Positions 34,119-45,882 of a DNA stretch of 64,000 bases are shown here, one piece after another. Each line of letters opens with the position of its first letter. Positions within the stretch are counted from its first letter, which is position 1. Below the pieces are notes generated by a model, which worked only from the letters and a program-made list of their open reading frames with translations, did not search any database and was not told where the DNA came from. Source of the DNA: Pseudopithomyces maydicus (Eukaryota; Ascomycota; Dothideomycetes; Pleosporales; Didymosphaeriaceae); NCBI GenBank assembly GCA_026873275.1, contig JANTUC010000004.1, positions 558,001 to 622,000 on the forward strand. Reading direction: 5' to 3'. A program made the position numbers and the translations under genes.

Positions 34119-34959
34119 CTATGCAGAGGGGGCATCACGAGGATCTCTTGTGGACGTCTCGATCCGATCGAAGCCGCGCCCTTTCGTTGAAGACACAGGG
34201 AGTCCCGAGATCGCACCTGTGACTGAAGCCAGGATGTGATCATCGCTACCGGCGTTGGTCGCCCACACCTTACTTATGCTGAGATCATACGGTCCAGGTA
34301 TGCGATCAATCAAGGCCATGCCTACGGTTCGCACCTTTTGTGTGAGCATTTCCCGTTGTGGTTCAACCACTTGGCCGTGATTAGTGCGAACAAACTCGTT
34401 CCACTTGATCAATACTGTCTCCCACTGCCCAGGCGTTTTCGAAAACAAGCGATGCTGATGAATGTCTGTCGGTACAATGGACTCAGTCTGGACGTTCACA
34501 AAGTACTTGCGGCCGTCGGACTTGAACTGGATAGCTAGATAAGAATACGGTTCCACATCCCACAGGGTCTTGCCAAAAATAGTGAAGCCGCGGTCAAGAG
34601 TGCGCCATCCAGCATAGCCAGTGCGCTGTACGTGCGGCTGATCTTTAGGCAGCTCGACCGATATATTCCCATGGAAGCGGGCGTGCGCAGGGATTGAGGA
34701 TGCGACCGGGTGGAAGTCCAAGTTGGCGGATGAGAAACCGCCAATATCTTTGTCGCTCATGCGTTTACATTGCATCACGGCATCCTGGGAATCGAAGAGG
34801 ATCAGCGGGAAGGGTTTGGAGGGCGACCGCAAACCCTCGAGCTTGAGTGCTAGTGGCGTTAGTCTTTCGATAAGCATTGCAGAACAGTGTCTGCTCACCA
34901 TAATTGGAGAGTCTCTTGAACTCGTCGACGCTTCTCTTGAGGAAACCTGGTGATCGCAT
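34119..34959 (-). CDS. CIA30: complex I intermediate-associated protein 30 (NDUFAF1 family)
   Basis: An assembly factor for mitochondrial respiratory complex I. Exon 1 (34899-34959) gives MRSPGFLKRSVDEFKRLSNY. An intron of about 50 nt then leads to ALKLEGLRSPSKPFPLILFD. The CIA30 domain shows DIGGFSSANLDFHP, ARFHGNISVELPKDQ, GYAGWRTLDRGFTIFGKTLW, YLAIQFKSDGRKYFVNVQTE, HRLFSKTPGQWETVLIKWNE and GMALIDRIPGPYDLSI. It is intact at about 265 residues. It is divergent from RIM2 with 250 bp between starts. Its presence near MAT is recalled for Botryosphaeriales. Confidence 0.94.
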
Positions 34960-35209
34960 CCTTGTGTTTTCACATGGGGCGGACGTGGGTGGATGTTGTG
35001 GCAGAGGCGGAGGTCAATGTGACGCAAAGCACCGACCGCGCATCGCTAGGCCGGTTCCGGTCCCTAAATTTCTATCCAGCTGTTCATCAACGCCTCTCCT
35101 TTCTGCATTGCCTCTCTCTTTTCCCAGTAATATCAAAATTTTGCTCCAACCCCGGCCTCACAGTACTTCCGGCTGTGACTGCAACACCTCAAGCGCCACT
35201 GCCGTTTCG

Positions 35210-36468
35210 ATGAACCACGACCACGCGCCGCGCCCTCAAACTATCCGCCACGATCCCAGTCTATTCAAACAAACACTTCTCCCCCAGTCGCGCGAGACTG
35301 GTGAAGTCGTGCCCCCGAAGCAGCCAGATGGCGCTCCGGTAGTAGCCACGGGCTCGCCCTTTGCAAAGTCATGGGCGCACTTTATTGCCGGAGGGTACGA
35401 CTGCGATTCCCCAAGACACGTCCACACTGCATTCATACTTATGCAAGCACAGGCTCGGTGGAATGGCGTCTGCGACTCTGACTGCCCCTCTTGATGTACT
35501 CAAAACCCGCCTCCAATCCACATACTACCAGCAGCACCTTGCGGCTGCACGAACAGCTCGCGGCCTGCCACCTATCGAGACAATGACCTTTGCGCGCAGC
35601 TCTTTGCTCCACATTCGAGAGACCGGAGAGATCCTCTGGCAGGTCCCTAAGGCGGAGGGCTGGCGGGCACTGTTTAAAGGTCTTGGCCCAAACTTGATTG
35701 GCGTTGTGCCTGCACGCGCGATCAATTTCTACACATACGGCAATGGCAAGCAGATCATAAGTAATTACTTCAACAACGGGAAAGAGTCCGCATGGGTCCA
35801 TCTCTGCGCAGCTGCCTTTGCCGGCGTCGTCACTGGTACAGCGACAAATCCCATTTGGCTTGTGAAAACCCGACTACAACTTGACAAAAACACACACGCT
35901 GATGGACGGGGCCGCCAATACAAGAATGCGCTCGATTGTGCAATGCAGACGCTGCGCAAGGAAGGCATAAAAGGTTTATATCGGGGTTTGTCCGCAAGTT
36001 ACCTGGGGGTCACAGAGAGCACTTTACAATGGATGCTGTACGAGCAGATGAAGATTGGTCTTGCAAAGCGTGAAGAGAGGGTAGCGAATAGCGGACGGCC
36101 ACCTACGACATGGGATCAGACCGTAGCTTGGACGGGAAAACTCTCTGCAGCGGGTGTGGCCAAATTTGTTGCTGCACTGATTACTTATCCTCATGAGGTG
36201 AGTCGAAGCATACAACCATGCTTCGGGAGGGAAACTGATATATGGACAGGTTGTGAGAACTCGATTGCGGCAAGCGCCTCTCCAAAATGGCCAACTCAAG
36301 TACACTGGGTTGGCTCAGTGTTTCAAACTGATATGGAAAGAAGAGGGAATGGCAGCACTTTACGGCGGACTGGTTCCTCACATGTTCCGCGTCGTACCGA
36401 GTGCTGCAATCATGTTCGGCACCTACGAGGCAGTGCTAAAACTCCTCGGTGCCAGCAGCAACCTGTGA
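35210..36468 (+). CDS. RIM2: mitochondrial pyrimidine nucleotide carrier (SLC25 family)
   Basis: An inner-membrane carrier of pyrimidine nucleotides needed for mtDNA maintenance. Three SLC25 repeats each have the PX[DE]XX[KR] signature: TAPLDVLKTRLQS, TNPIWLVKTRLQLD and TYPHEVVRTRLRQAP. The first is joined across an intron (about 35395-35452, HFIAGG|LGGMASAT), the third across one at about 36197-36249. A 60-residue polar N-terminus precedes the first helix, as in Rim2. TNPIW and the tryptophan after it are typical of this subgroup. It ends VLKLLGASSNL. The start at 35210 follows an open upstream frame, so the exact start is likely but not certain. Confidence 0.93.
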
Positions 36469-36914
36469 ACATCTTTTGACTGACTTATTGTGTCCTAGCC
36501 CTTGTGTAGAGGGCGTTACGAGAGATAGGAGAACCACGACATGATGGCGTAGATACCCACCCTTCTCTTCGGTCTTGTATATATAGTTCCTCTCTGTAAT
36601 TACCGGGACTCGTTGTAGAATACTGTACTATTAACAATGAACGCGAGGCTGGGATGTACGGACCAGTCTAGGCACGAAGAGCGTGCTTTTGCTTTTGTAG
36701 GATGAACTTAACGCATTCAAATAAGATGTTCCACTTACAGGAGGAGTCTTTTGCAATTGTTCATACATGAATTTCTCATCTGCGACTGGGCACAGGTCCC
36801 GTCCCCCGAAGCTCACGTGACAATATATTTCTAAGGATGCACGGACTCTCCGTGGTTCGCCGCAACCTTTGAATCTCGCGCAAATGATTCCATGCGTTGC
36901 GCCCGTACAACTCC
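36469..36914. other. intergenic, MBA1 promoter
   Basis: This is the RIM2 3' UTR and the MBA1 promoter. A CACGTGAC site lies near 36815. The minus-strand frame 36631-37236 overlaps MBA1 and has no domain. Confidence 0.5.
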
Positions 36915-38010
36915 ATGTCAACACACTTGCCTCTCCGGTCATACCGGCCACTGCATCGGCAGTGTCTGGTACAGGCATCCTCGATACGCTACTTCTCCTC
37001 AACGCAGAATAATTTGGCAAGAGGCCCCCGCGCTGCTCAGAGACGTGTCGACCCCGTCGTAGCGGCAACAACATCGCGTCAGCAACAGGGTAAAGCTTCA
37101 AATGCGCTACAAGAAGCGCAGTTGAGCGATGAGCGCAATGTTCCAGAAGACATTGGCCTGATTCCTGGTAATCTCCTTTTCCCGTTCGACACACGCGAGG
37201 TTCGGTCGTTGACGCAGAGCAGGTACCTTCGTTCACGCACCGCTGTTCCCTTTGACGCAGTTTTCTATCACAGGACGCTTGTGGTACGAGTGGAAATGGA
37301 TTAGATCACGGGCAGCGGCCTGGTTTCAGTACGTCTTTCGCCGTCTGGGCATGCAGTCGAGCAAAGTTGACCATGAGCAGGTTGTGGCGCTTCAGGCGGA
37401 GCTTCAACAATATCAAACCCCCTGTGTACTGGCTGAGCAACCGCGATCAGCTGAAGCATAAGGCTGTGGAGAAATACATGCATTTTTATGATTCATTTGC
37501 GAAGTAAGTTATATTGTGCATTGGCCATTGCACTTTCCCTTCTATGTCATTTTCGCTAATCTTCACAGGGCCGATTCCAAAGCAATATCGCAGATATGCG
37601 TTTCTGGTGTAGCCGACAAGTTCAAGGCACGTATAGACACTCGTTCGCCAGGCGTACAAATGCGATGGGAAACGATTGGCAAGCCAACCTGCACGATCGT
37701 GTCAAACGTGGCAAGCCCTTTGTCACTCCCTGGCTACGAGGAAACGGGATTACATCAGGTTGTCTTCCGCATTCGAAGTGACCAAAAACTCAGGATATCT
37801 GGAACGCATGATGCCCACAATGATAGTGGATCGGAATTGAATCCAACAAGTAAAGTTGAAGAGTATATGGTCATGCAGAGGCAGTTCGTCCGTGGCTCGG
37901 CCAAGAATTGGAAAGTTTGGGGCTTCATCGATGCCAGCACACCAGCCTCCATCGAGCGTGGCGAAGAATACGCAAGACAGGTGAATGCATACCAGGCCGG
38001 GCCGGCTTAG
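36915..38010 (+). CDS. MBA1: mitochondrial ribosome receptor Mba1-like protein
   Basis: An inner-membrane protein that holds mitoribosomes at the insertion machinery (Tim44/Mba1 fold). The presequence is LPLRSYRPLHRQCLVQASSI. After it come PEDIGLIPGTFVHAP, GRLWYEWKWIRSRAAAWFQ, then LWRFRRSFNNIKPPVYWLSN, RDQLKHKAVEKYMHFYDSFA, KADSKAISQICVSGVADKF, and the C-terminal VMQRQFVRGSAKNWKVWGF. Introns: about 37168-37221, about 37330-37380 and about 37504-37569. The second has donor GTACGT and joins WFQ to LWRFRRS, so the apparent reading-through frame to 37461 is not used. All joins are in frame. The start at 36915 is the first in-frame ATG. Confidence 0.88.
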
Positions 38011-38270
38011 AGGAAAGATAGCGGCATCGACATATCGAACAAGGTAGCTTGCGCAAACACATTTGTCGGTATGTGGAGACATCTTCACGTTTTCGCATTC
38101 ATGGTATGTATGATAAAACGTACTGTAAAATAGCACATGTATAGTTTGCGTGTACTTGAATTCATTGTAAATTATCTAGACTACAGCGGATGAGTCTGTG
38201 AAGATGAGAGTACAGTTCTGTCCGTAACCATCAATACCTGAACATAGCGGAATCCCATAATGCTGGCCGC

Positions 38271-39037
38271 TCACGAAGGAGGCACAGCAGATGGAGCTTC
38301 AGTGCCGGAACCTCCAGCTGCTCGAATTGGGGGCGGTGGTAAAAACAGGGGCATGTAGGACACAAGTAGGGACATGACTGGCGCAATTAGCTGTGACGGC
38401 TTGCTTCTGCTTCAGCAGCTGACTCACAGCTCATGCCCACCGAAAAGTAGGCCGGTGTAGCAGCCGTCTTTCTCTGCTCAGAAGTCTCGGCAAGCCATGA
38501 TTGGATAGCGAAGACTACCGCAACCCTTCACATGGTCAGTTGTTGGGATGAATCCATGGGATGAGTTCATGGGATGAAACTCACCATCCTATCATCCTGT
38601 CACGCAAACCACGTCAGCGTTGAACCAAAATTGAAAATAGTAACGGCTCTTACTTGTTGCGAGTGAAGATCTATAGCAGACTGTTAGCGGAGGACTCTGG
38701 AATAGGGTGAGAGCGGGAGACTCACGGCAGCCATGGGCAAGGTCGTCGCCATTGTGCCTGCATACTGGATCAGCCATAGTTGGGAGCCAACTACGCCTGG
38801 AGGCTACGTACTAGACATGTCGCCGTCCGACTTGTCCTTAGCCGGCTCAGCATAAGGCACGACTGGATGTACGAGTTAGCGCACGTGACGTGTGTTGGGC
38901 GGCAGGATCTCAGGGTGAAGTGGTGTGGTTCTATGGAGCCCGGATGCGAGGCTGCCAATTGGGTTGCACGGCGCGGGACAATCGACAGACAACTTACTCA
39001 GATCAGCCCTCCTCATGTCTTTCTTGTTGGAGGCCAT
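38271..39037 (-). CDS. small ER membrane protein, PAT-complex Asterix (WDR83OS) family
   Basis: Reconstructed from very short exons. MASNKKDMRRADL is followed by IVPYAEPAKDKSDGDMSS, TMATTLPMAA, IFTRNK, MIGW, VAVVFAIQSWLAETSEQRKT, AATPAYFS, LIAPVMSLLVSYMPLFLPPP and a Pro/Ala tail ending SAVPPS. The two hydrophobic segments and the cytosolic N-terminus fit the UPF0139/Asterix family, the membrane-protein chaperone partner of CCDC47. The whole protein is about 115 residues. One exon is 12 nt (38585-38596, GATGATAGGATG), supplying K-M-I-G-W. The last intron uses GTGGGC as donor; the stronger GTGAGT 13 nt downstream would break the frame. It is divergent from MED12. The intron with GGGATGA repeats lies at 38520-38584. 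Confidence 0.78.
38533..38580. repeat. short tandem repeat in an Asterix-gene intron
   Basis: Three imperfect copies of a GGGATGAATCCAT / GGGATGAGTTCAT / GGGATGAAACTC unit (about 14 nt each) lie inside the intron after the 12-nt microexon. Confidence 0.6.
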
Positions 39038-39360
39038 CTTGATGTTGCGGGTGTGTGGAGACGCGCGGGCTGGGATGCGATGGCCGTGGAGTTGGTGATG
39101 TCTGAAGCTCGGCTGCTGACTTATCGGTAGCCCTGTCCCTTCCCAGGGCGGGCCGACCGCGACTACTCATTGCTCTTCATCGCCTTCCATTGCTCCACGC
39201 CGTCCGCAGGGAACCGGAACCGGACAGGGTGGTCTACCTTCATAATACGCTCTTCCTTGGTTCCACATATGCTAACAAGTCGCCGAGTTCGGCCCTTGTG
39301 AGATCTCTCCAGTCGCCGTCTCTCTGCTCCCCACACGGTCGACATGATTCCGCTCGTGCG
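39038..39360. other. divergent promoter Asterix-like / MED12
   Basis: A 323-bp region between the two start codons, with no supported reading frame of its own. Confidence 0.5.
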
Positions 39361-42300
39361 ATGACTTCCCGCCCTGTTCCAGGCGCCCAAGATTCTGCGT
39401 TTGCGCCCTCGAGGCGAGCAACAGGACAATATGGACAGGAACTGGTAGTGGAGACTGACGGACGACCTCCCAAGGCATCGCCGATCCAGCACGATGGCGT
39501 GCAGTCGACAGCCAGCGAGTCGGCGCGCATCCCCCCAAGGGGAAGCCCCAGCTCTTCTTCCGCATCGCCCCCGATAGTGTCGATTCTATCGACACGGGCC
39601 CGACCGCTACAGCATTACTACCCGTCCCCCCGCGTCCCAGCCTGTCCGTACCCGCCGAGAGTCTCCAGCAACGTCGTCTGGTGCCAGGAGGCAGCGGTGT
39701 AAAGTCCGACCCTGCCCTGACAAAGCTCGCCCAGTATGACCATTCGGCTTCTGCGGCGATGCTATCGGGAGGAAGTGAGTCTTGCACCGGCAGCACACGC
39801 GGAAATCGTTCTAACACCTGTATAGAAGCTGCCGATCTCTTCCCATGGACAGGCAGCCATCCAGAGGATGTACTCTCTGAGGCGCTTGTTAAGGGCGGCA
39901 TCAGCAACAAGTCCCAGATAATGAACGAAACGAATACGGCCCGGCCTTCGCTTTGGGCAAACCTGAAAAACAAATCCGGTACATCAACCCTGTCGACGCT
40001 TTTCATTGCCGTCCTCGAAAAACGCCAGTCATGCAGTCGCCTCGCCGCACCCAACACCTTCAAACCACCCCCGCGTCTGACTCTTCGAGACTCTACCCGA
40101 GAGTCATGGTTACATGATTTGGCCAACCCGGCAGTTGGCCTACGAAGATTGAGCCGGACTATTCCCCACGGCATCACCGGCAAGGTGCTACTTGAACAAT
40201 GTCTCAACAAAGGCATTCCCATCCCCCGGGCTCTGTGGCTTGCCAAATGCGTAGGCATCAACGAAATGCGGGCTCATAAACGAAAAGGACAGGCAGGAAC
40301 CATTACGTGGGTTCGGGGTTGGACGAGCGCGGTCGAACAATTCCTTGATGGCGTAATAGCAGGTATCGGACAACAGGACTGGAAGAGTCGAATCACCTAT
40401 GCGTAAGCACCTCGTCGTTATGTTAGTGCTTAGCTGACCTTGCCAGTCTGCAACTTGCAGCACATTTGTTCAAAGAGCATCTGGTAGAAGAGGGTCATTT
40501 CATGGATTGGGTATTAAACAGCCTTGACTCTTCCTCTTCGGAGCGCCTGTTTCTATGGTTGCTGATCACATGTATTCCTGATTTTTGGGCCAATCTCATT
40601 TCCTCTCGTCGTCGCGGCAAACGCCTTGCACAATTGCTGTTAGCTCATGCGGAGAAGGCAAGGATCCTTGTTCGTTCTCTCTGGCGTATACTAACTGGAG
40701 TGTAGATCTATAGCCTGGGTTCCGAGGCTCGGAAAGCGTCCGTTCTAGGTTTGCTTGAAAGCATCATAACTAGGGTCGTTATTTCTAACCCAGCATGCCT
40801 TCTACTTCCTGACGACTGGGAGAGGTGTAAAGACATATTACAAACCTGTGATCAGCGACGAGCTCATACTAAGATATCACGTGCCATCGCCGACTTGGAT
40901 GACAGGAACAGACAAGTTATGCTGCACTCAAACTTGGGATCTTCATCATCACAGCAATCGCTCCGCTTGCTGTATAGTCTCCTTGACAGTTTAGAGTGTC
41001 AGTCCGCCATCTTCATCGACAATCTTGCGTTCGAGTGCATGGAATTGATACCCGACCATAACCGCTTGGTGTCGGCTGTTCTAAAATGGTCATCGTCTCT
41101 TTACCGTCAAGGTTTGCACCGTGCATATCTTGTTACGCGTTTACTTCGCCGTTGGAACCAAGCCGGTTTGGACATTTGCGAAAGCATCATAAGCTACCTC
41201 CCAGAAATGGCATCAGACTGCAGCAAAGAGCCAGAGCCTATTTTTCGAATTATAGCAGAGCTCGTTCGCTCAAAGACTTTCTTGATAGGCAGGTATCTTC
41301 AATGGCTCATCGCAAGCGGATCTCTGAATCCAGCCCTAGATGTTCAAACTGTAAGACCGTAATGTCCCCAGATATCTTCTTTGGTTAATGAAGTATAGGC
41401 AAAAAATTGGCAGATTCGCCTTCTCACAGAGATCCCGCTGACTGGATTGTCTCCAGAAGTGTTGAATTTGAGAGGCACAATGTTGCGTGGTGTTTCTTAT
41501 TCAGTCGATATGGAAGAGGATCTTATATCAAAGACAGAAGAGACCATTATGCAACAATTAGCGGACTTGACGCACACAGAAGCGACATTCGATCATCAAA
41601 TGATTGTTGACACCGAGCATTTCAATCGTACAATATGTCTCGAAATTTCCAGATGGCTGCGTTGGCAAGTTTCTTCAATGATTGAACCGATTGACTGGTA
41701 GGCTATCCGTCCATTTCTTCCATTCACGTTTCTGACTCTAAGCAGTTCAACTACAAAAGCCAACAGTGCATTCACGACATGCACGATTTCCCCGGTTTGC
41801 TTCGAGCTCATTCGATTTTATCTCGAAAAGTTCGACGATTTGTCTATCTTAGCAGATGTTATCGGAATTGTCGCCAGCTCTTGTGATTCGCACGTTCTTA
41901 GTGCTTCAGCTGATACAGTTTGTCACCATTTCCAAGCTTTCAAGTTTATTGGAGCATTCGACTCACTGTTCGAGAGGATAGTATCCGGCTATACAGCGAT
42001 CAGAAGGATACGGATCCCAGAAAAAGATCTGCTACTCAGTCTCAGCGCCCTGTCTCAACTAGCTCATGTTGATGCCCAGCTGATGCAGATGCTCAATTAT
42101 GATCTAGGCCGTTATGACCAAAGGAACTCCATCGCTGTTTGCTCACCCGTATCAGATACAATGGTTGATAGTACCACACGGTCAGATCCGGAGGATGCGA
42201 TAGAGCGCATCTTGTCGAGTGGCAACAACATGGATCGGCAGACCATGGACCGGGTGTTCTTGAAGATTGTATCTTACGTCGAGGATCGAATTTGCCAAGG

Positions 42301-44425
42301 CGACAGGCCTCTCGAAAATTTCTCGGCGTGGATCTGCCGATTGCAAAACTTTGAAGAACGTACTTTCCACGCCGTCCTGAATTCGTGGATGTACACAGTC
42401 TTAGCAAGCCAAGAACAACGTACACTTTCTGTGGTACTTCCAGCGCTTGTTGTCTCTGGATGCTACACTCTGTCTCACTTCTTGGAGGCAATACAAGCTT
42501 GTATGCGTCGCTTGCGATTGGACCATCCTGTCGATTCATTTCGTGTTGCGGTCATAGGCTTGGACCGGATTCTTCCAAACGATGAGTTGGGCAATCTGCA
42601 ACACCATTATGCCTATCAATTCCGAACACAGCAAATTTTATTTAGTCACAAACAGAACAGTGGCTTGCTAGATCTGATCAAGGAATCTTTCGAGCTAAAA
42701 GATACCGTTCCAGAATCTCAAGCTGCACGCGCTCTTTTCGGCCGGCTATTGAGCCATCGACTTTTGAGTGTGCTTAAACATTTCGCAATCACCAACCTTC
42801 CGAGTGTGGACTTCTTGTTGGAAATGCCGAGACAGGCTTCTGATGGTAGCCATAATACCGATATCACGTCTGTGCTTGATCGTATCATCGATCCACTGAA
42901 CGCACTGAGTAAGTCACTACTACTATTCCCCCACGTGTTTGTCGACAGTAAGACTAACCATATCAATCAAGATCTTCCAGGAATGTCTCATGAAGAGCAA
43001 GCCACCACTATTCTCCGAACAGCAGATCAGTTGTCGTTGCCTTTCTGTCAACTGAAGCTTCGAGATCTTTTCAATTCTATTCCGCCTGGTGCACCTTCTA
43101 TTGAGAGCTTGCCCGCTACTTTCATTGATTATTTGAAGTTAGCACCCGAGCTCGATCATGCATACCTGCTAGATATTGCGGCCGGAATGGATACAAAGTT
43201 CACACAATTGGTAGGCAACACTTTGTTTATGTATTTTTTCTTTTGCATATGCTTACCTTGCGTAGATTCGAGAGCATGCAGAAGAAGAGATTCTAAGTTT
43301 ATCGACCTTTCTCTGCGATCTGGTTATAGATGGTCAAAACGATAACCTATTGGATGCACCTTCTTGCATACCTCGCCTCCTAGAGGTCATCTGCGCCACA
43401 AATACTGGAAGCACGGAAAATGCGCAAGTTGTTCTTCTGGCCCCGTTGGTAGAACGGCTACGAGGACTTACAGAGGCGCTGCATCAGCTTAATCGTGGAC
43501 CCGTGGAATCTGATGAAGCCAATATAAACGGGAACACTGCATTGATAGCTCGGTTATGCTCTTGGTACGCTCATCAATTAACGCCATGCTGTAATACGCT
43601 AACATGACCAGGCTGAACGTTTTACTCCGTCTTGTGGTCTATCAAATTCCAGCTCTAATGTTGAAAGCCGGCCATCAGCATCAGACCGCTCTCATGTGGA
43701 GCCTTCGTAACTTGTTTACCCATCCATACTTAGAAGCTTTTCCCTCGACTACACGATACATCTTCGATGTTGCGGTCCTATTGTCGGATTATATGTCGGA
43801 AGATGTTCGCAAAAGTTTCGCTCGTCCTACATGCACGAAGTGCTGTAGCGATTCTCGATGCACCTTCATTTTTGGGGCTGATTCCCAGCATGACGGTTGG
43901 CTTGGTCTTACAAAGTCGGTCAGCCAAGTAATGACTTCGCAGACGTCTGCCACTCAGAGCAGCGTGCAAACAGTGAATTCGGCTCAAACACAACCACAGC
44001 ATTTTGGTGCTGGGCCCGCAGCTTCCCAACGAGCACTGAACCAGCCGCAACAGCAGCAACAGCAGCAGGGGCGTACATTTGCTTACCAGCAGCAACAACA
44101 AACTCACAAACTTCTCTCGCAGCAGCTTCAACGATTGGGATCCAACGGACAGAATAGTCAAAGCTCTCAGATGCAACAGATGCAACAGATGCAGGCCATG
44201 GCGCAACGTCACGCCTCGGCTTTTGGCGGGCAATCGCATAGAACGCCAGCAAGCCAAGCGGCACCTACGACGGTGAAGAACAGCAATGCACGTCTCGAGA
44301 GAATAGAGGCGAAGCCAATTCCATACAGCCTGAACAGATGGGAGATGCTCCCAGAAAGCGGAGGAAACGCAAGCGGCAACGAAACAGCAATAAGTCTCAA
44401 CTTGTTCGGTGCTAGGAAGGCATGA
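39361..44425 (+). CDS. MED12: Mediator subunit 12 (Srb8), with an apparent frameshift
   Basis: A subunit of the Mediator kinase module that represses and tunes RNA polymerase II transcription. The N-terminus MTSRPVPGAQDS is disordered. The Med12 domain has DLFPWTGSHPEDVLSEALVK, NTARPSLWANLKNKSGTSTL, LEKRQSCSRLAAPNTFKPPP and AVGLRRLSRTIPHGITGKVL, LEQCLNKGIPIPRALWLAKC. A long helical body follows, then a Gln/Met-rich tail (44045-44200) ending AISLNLFGARKA. About seven introns: 39777-39825, about 40405-40446, 40658-40705 (GC donor AG|GCAAGG with a TACTAAC branch), 41350-41412, 41699-41748, 43211-43265 and 43565-43611. Near 39531-39552, in homopolymers (CCCCCC, GGGG, CCCC), one base appears missing between RIPPRGSP and QLFFRIAPDSVDS. 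Confidence 0.93.
44045..44200 (+). repeat. CAG/CAA and ATGCAACAG repeats (polyQ tail of MED12)
   Basis: Imperfect CAG/CAA runs (44045-44100) encode glutamine stretches. Two and a half ATGCAACAG units (about 44169-44192) encode Met-Gln repeats in the C-terminal tail. Confidence 0.75.
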
Positions 44426-44886
44426 CGACAACAAGCAAATCATATTATTTTCTCTGGTCATCTATCTAATTATCCGTTTTCTTTCTTTTCTTTTTTCTTT
44501 TTGCCATTTTCTTTCCTCGGGTTTGGAAAAGGTTTCATGGCCATGGTCAGCCATGTTTTTGGATGGCGACTTTCTGGCATAGCGACGGAGTAAAGGTGCA
44601 GCAATCGGAGTTTGGTAGCGATGGTGGCACTTGGAAGCGTGCCTTATTTTCACGATGTATACGTCTTTCGTTTGTTTTGGCATTAAGCAGCATTTTCGGC
44701 ACAGTAAATGGCATGGGCAGAGGGTGGATGGTAAATGGGTAGCGTGGTGGGACCACGAAGCAATGCAACGAGGAATCAAAGACTGAGTCTGCTATCTGAG
44801 TGGAGAGGCGTGCGCAAATAGGCTGATTGTTCATCTTGTGCTTTCTCGGGTGGGTGGCGAAACAAGACGGCGCATGGCGGTTCAGT
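44426..44886. other. convergent intergenic region MED12 / PNPOx-like
   Basis: This holds the untranslated 3' ends of both genes, including a T-rich tract at 44475-44505. No reading frame is supported. Confidence 0.5.
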
Positions 44887-45654
44887 TCAAAGACCGTTCG
44901 GGGTGCTACCATGATCAATTACCCAGTCTCTCACCTGGCCCTTCCAGTCGGCTATTCTTCCCCCCGAATACGCACGACTACGACTTTGACCTCTTCGCCC
45001 TCTACGTAGCAGCGTGTACCGCCGTCGCCTTCAGCGGTTTCGTCGTCTGGGCGGTGGCGTTCCAGTCCACCGCCACCCCACAATCCACCGCCAGGGCCAG
45101 CAGTAGGGGAGCTCGAGTAAGAGTCCTCGCTGGGGCCAAAGGTGTTGTTGGCCAGGTGCTGTGCCTTGTACCACTGCTCCTCGGGACTGCCGGTGGGCAC
45201 AATCTGAGCTAGGCCGTTGATGGTGGCACTGATGCGGCTGAGCGATGCCGTGTTCATTCCGAGCAGCAGTTCGGCGAGCGATCCGGAGCGGGGGTTCGGG
45301 CGGGTGGGCGAGGGCGAGCGGGCAGCCTGGTCGAGGGTGGGTGGGCGATGGGACACCCAGTCGTGCACGAGCAGCGAAACTTGGGGATTGCTAGCCAGAT
45401 TGTGGGTCTTCTGCGACGAGTGCGGGGTGGTCATGATGATGGTCGGGTGCGGTGAGTAGGGTGTAGACGGCAAGTAGGTGTAGTTCATGAGGGAGACGTG
45501 CGGTACATTGTCGGATGCCGTCGCGAGATGGAGCTGCGGCGGGGTCAGTGTCGAGGGCGGGGGGTGCAGAAGAGGCAGCGGAGGCAGAGCATACAAAGCG
45601 GGCATTCTGCAGACAGACAGCCACCTCGTCGGGTAGGCCATTGTGGGGCGCCAT
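44887..45654 (-). CDS. pyridoxamine 5'-phosphate oxidase-like (PNPOx split-barrel) protein, with an apparent frameshift
   Basis: A flavin-binding split-barrel protein like yeast YLR456W/YPR172W; its substrate is unknown. Exon 1 gives MAPHNGLPDEVAVCLQNARF. An intron of about 62 nt (donor GTATGC, acceptor CCGCAG) leads to LHLATASDNVPHVSLMNYTY, then TIIMTTPHSSQKTHNLASNP, QVSLLVHDWVSHRPPT, NTASLSRISATINGLAQIV, EEQWYKAQHLANNTFGPSE, CYVEGEEVKVVVVRIRGE. At the CCCCCC run 44960-44965 one base appears missing: the frame meets a stop, while the next frame gives IADWKGQVRDWVIDHGSTPN. The end at 44887 is from that restored frame. It is divergent from RGD1, with 228 bp between starts. Confidence 0.85.
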
Positions 45655-45882
45655 GGTGCGGGAATGGGGGTGGTGGTGTCGGTGGTGGTGGTCGTTGTTT
45701 GTTCGCCGGCCGACGTGCAGCAGTCGAGGCCCCCACGTCGGCAGCAGGCCCGCCCCGCGCTGTTCCCTGCCGCCACCCAGTCGACGCTCGTGCATACATA
45801 GTGTCATGCCCAGGTGGGCGGCCGGCCGGCTTGCTTGCAGCTGGACTCGACCTCCCAAACACACGCCCACTGCTGCGACGCC

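Noticed and set aside
39272..40261. 329-codon minus-strand frame
   Set aside because: Antisense shadow of the MED12 N-terminus.
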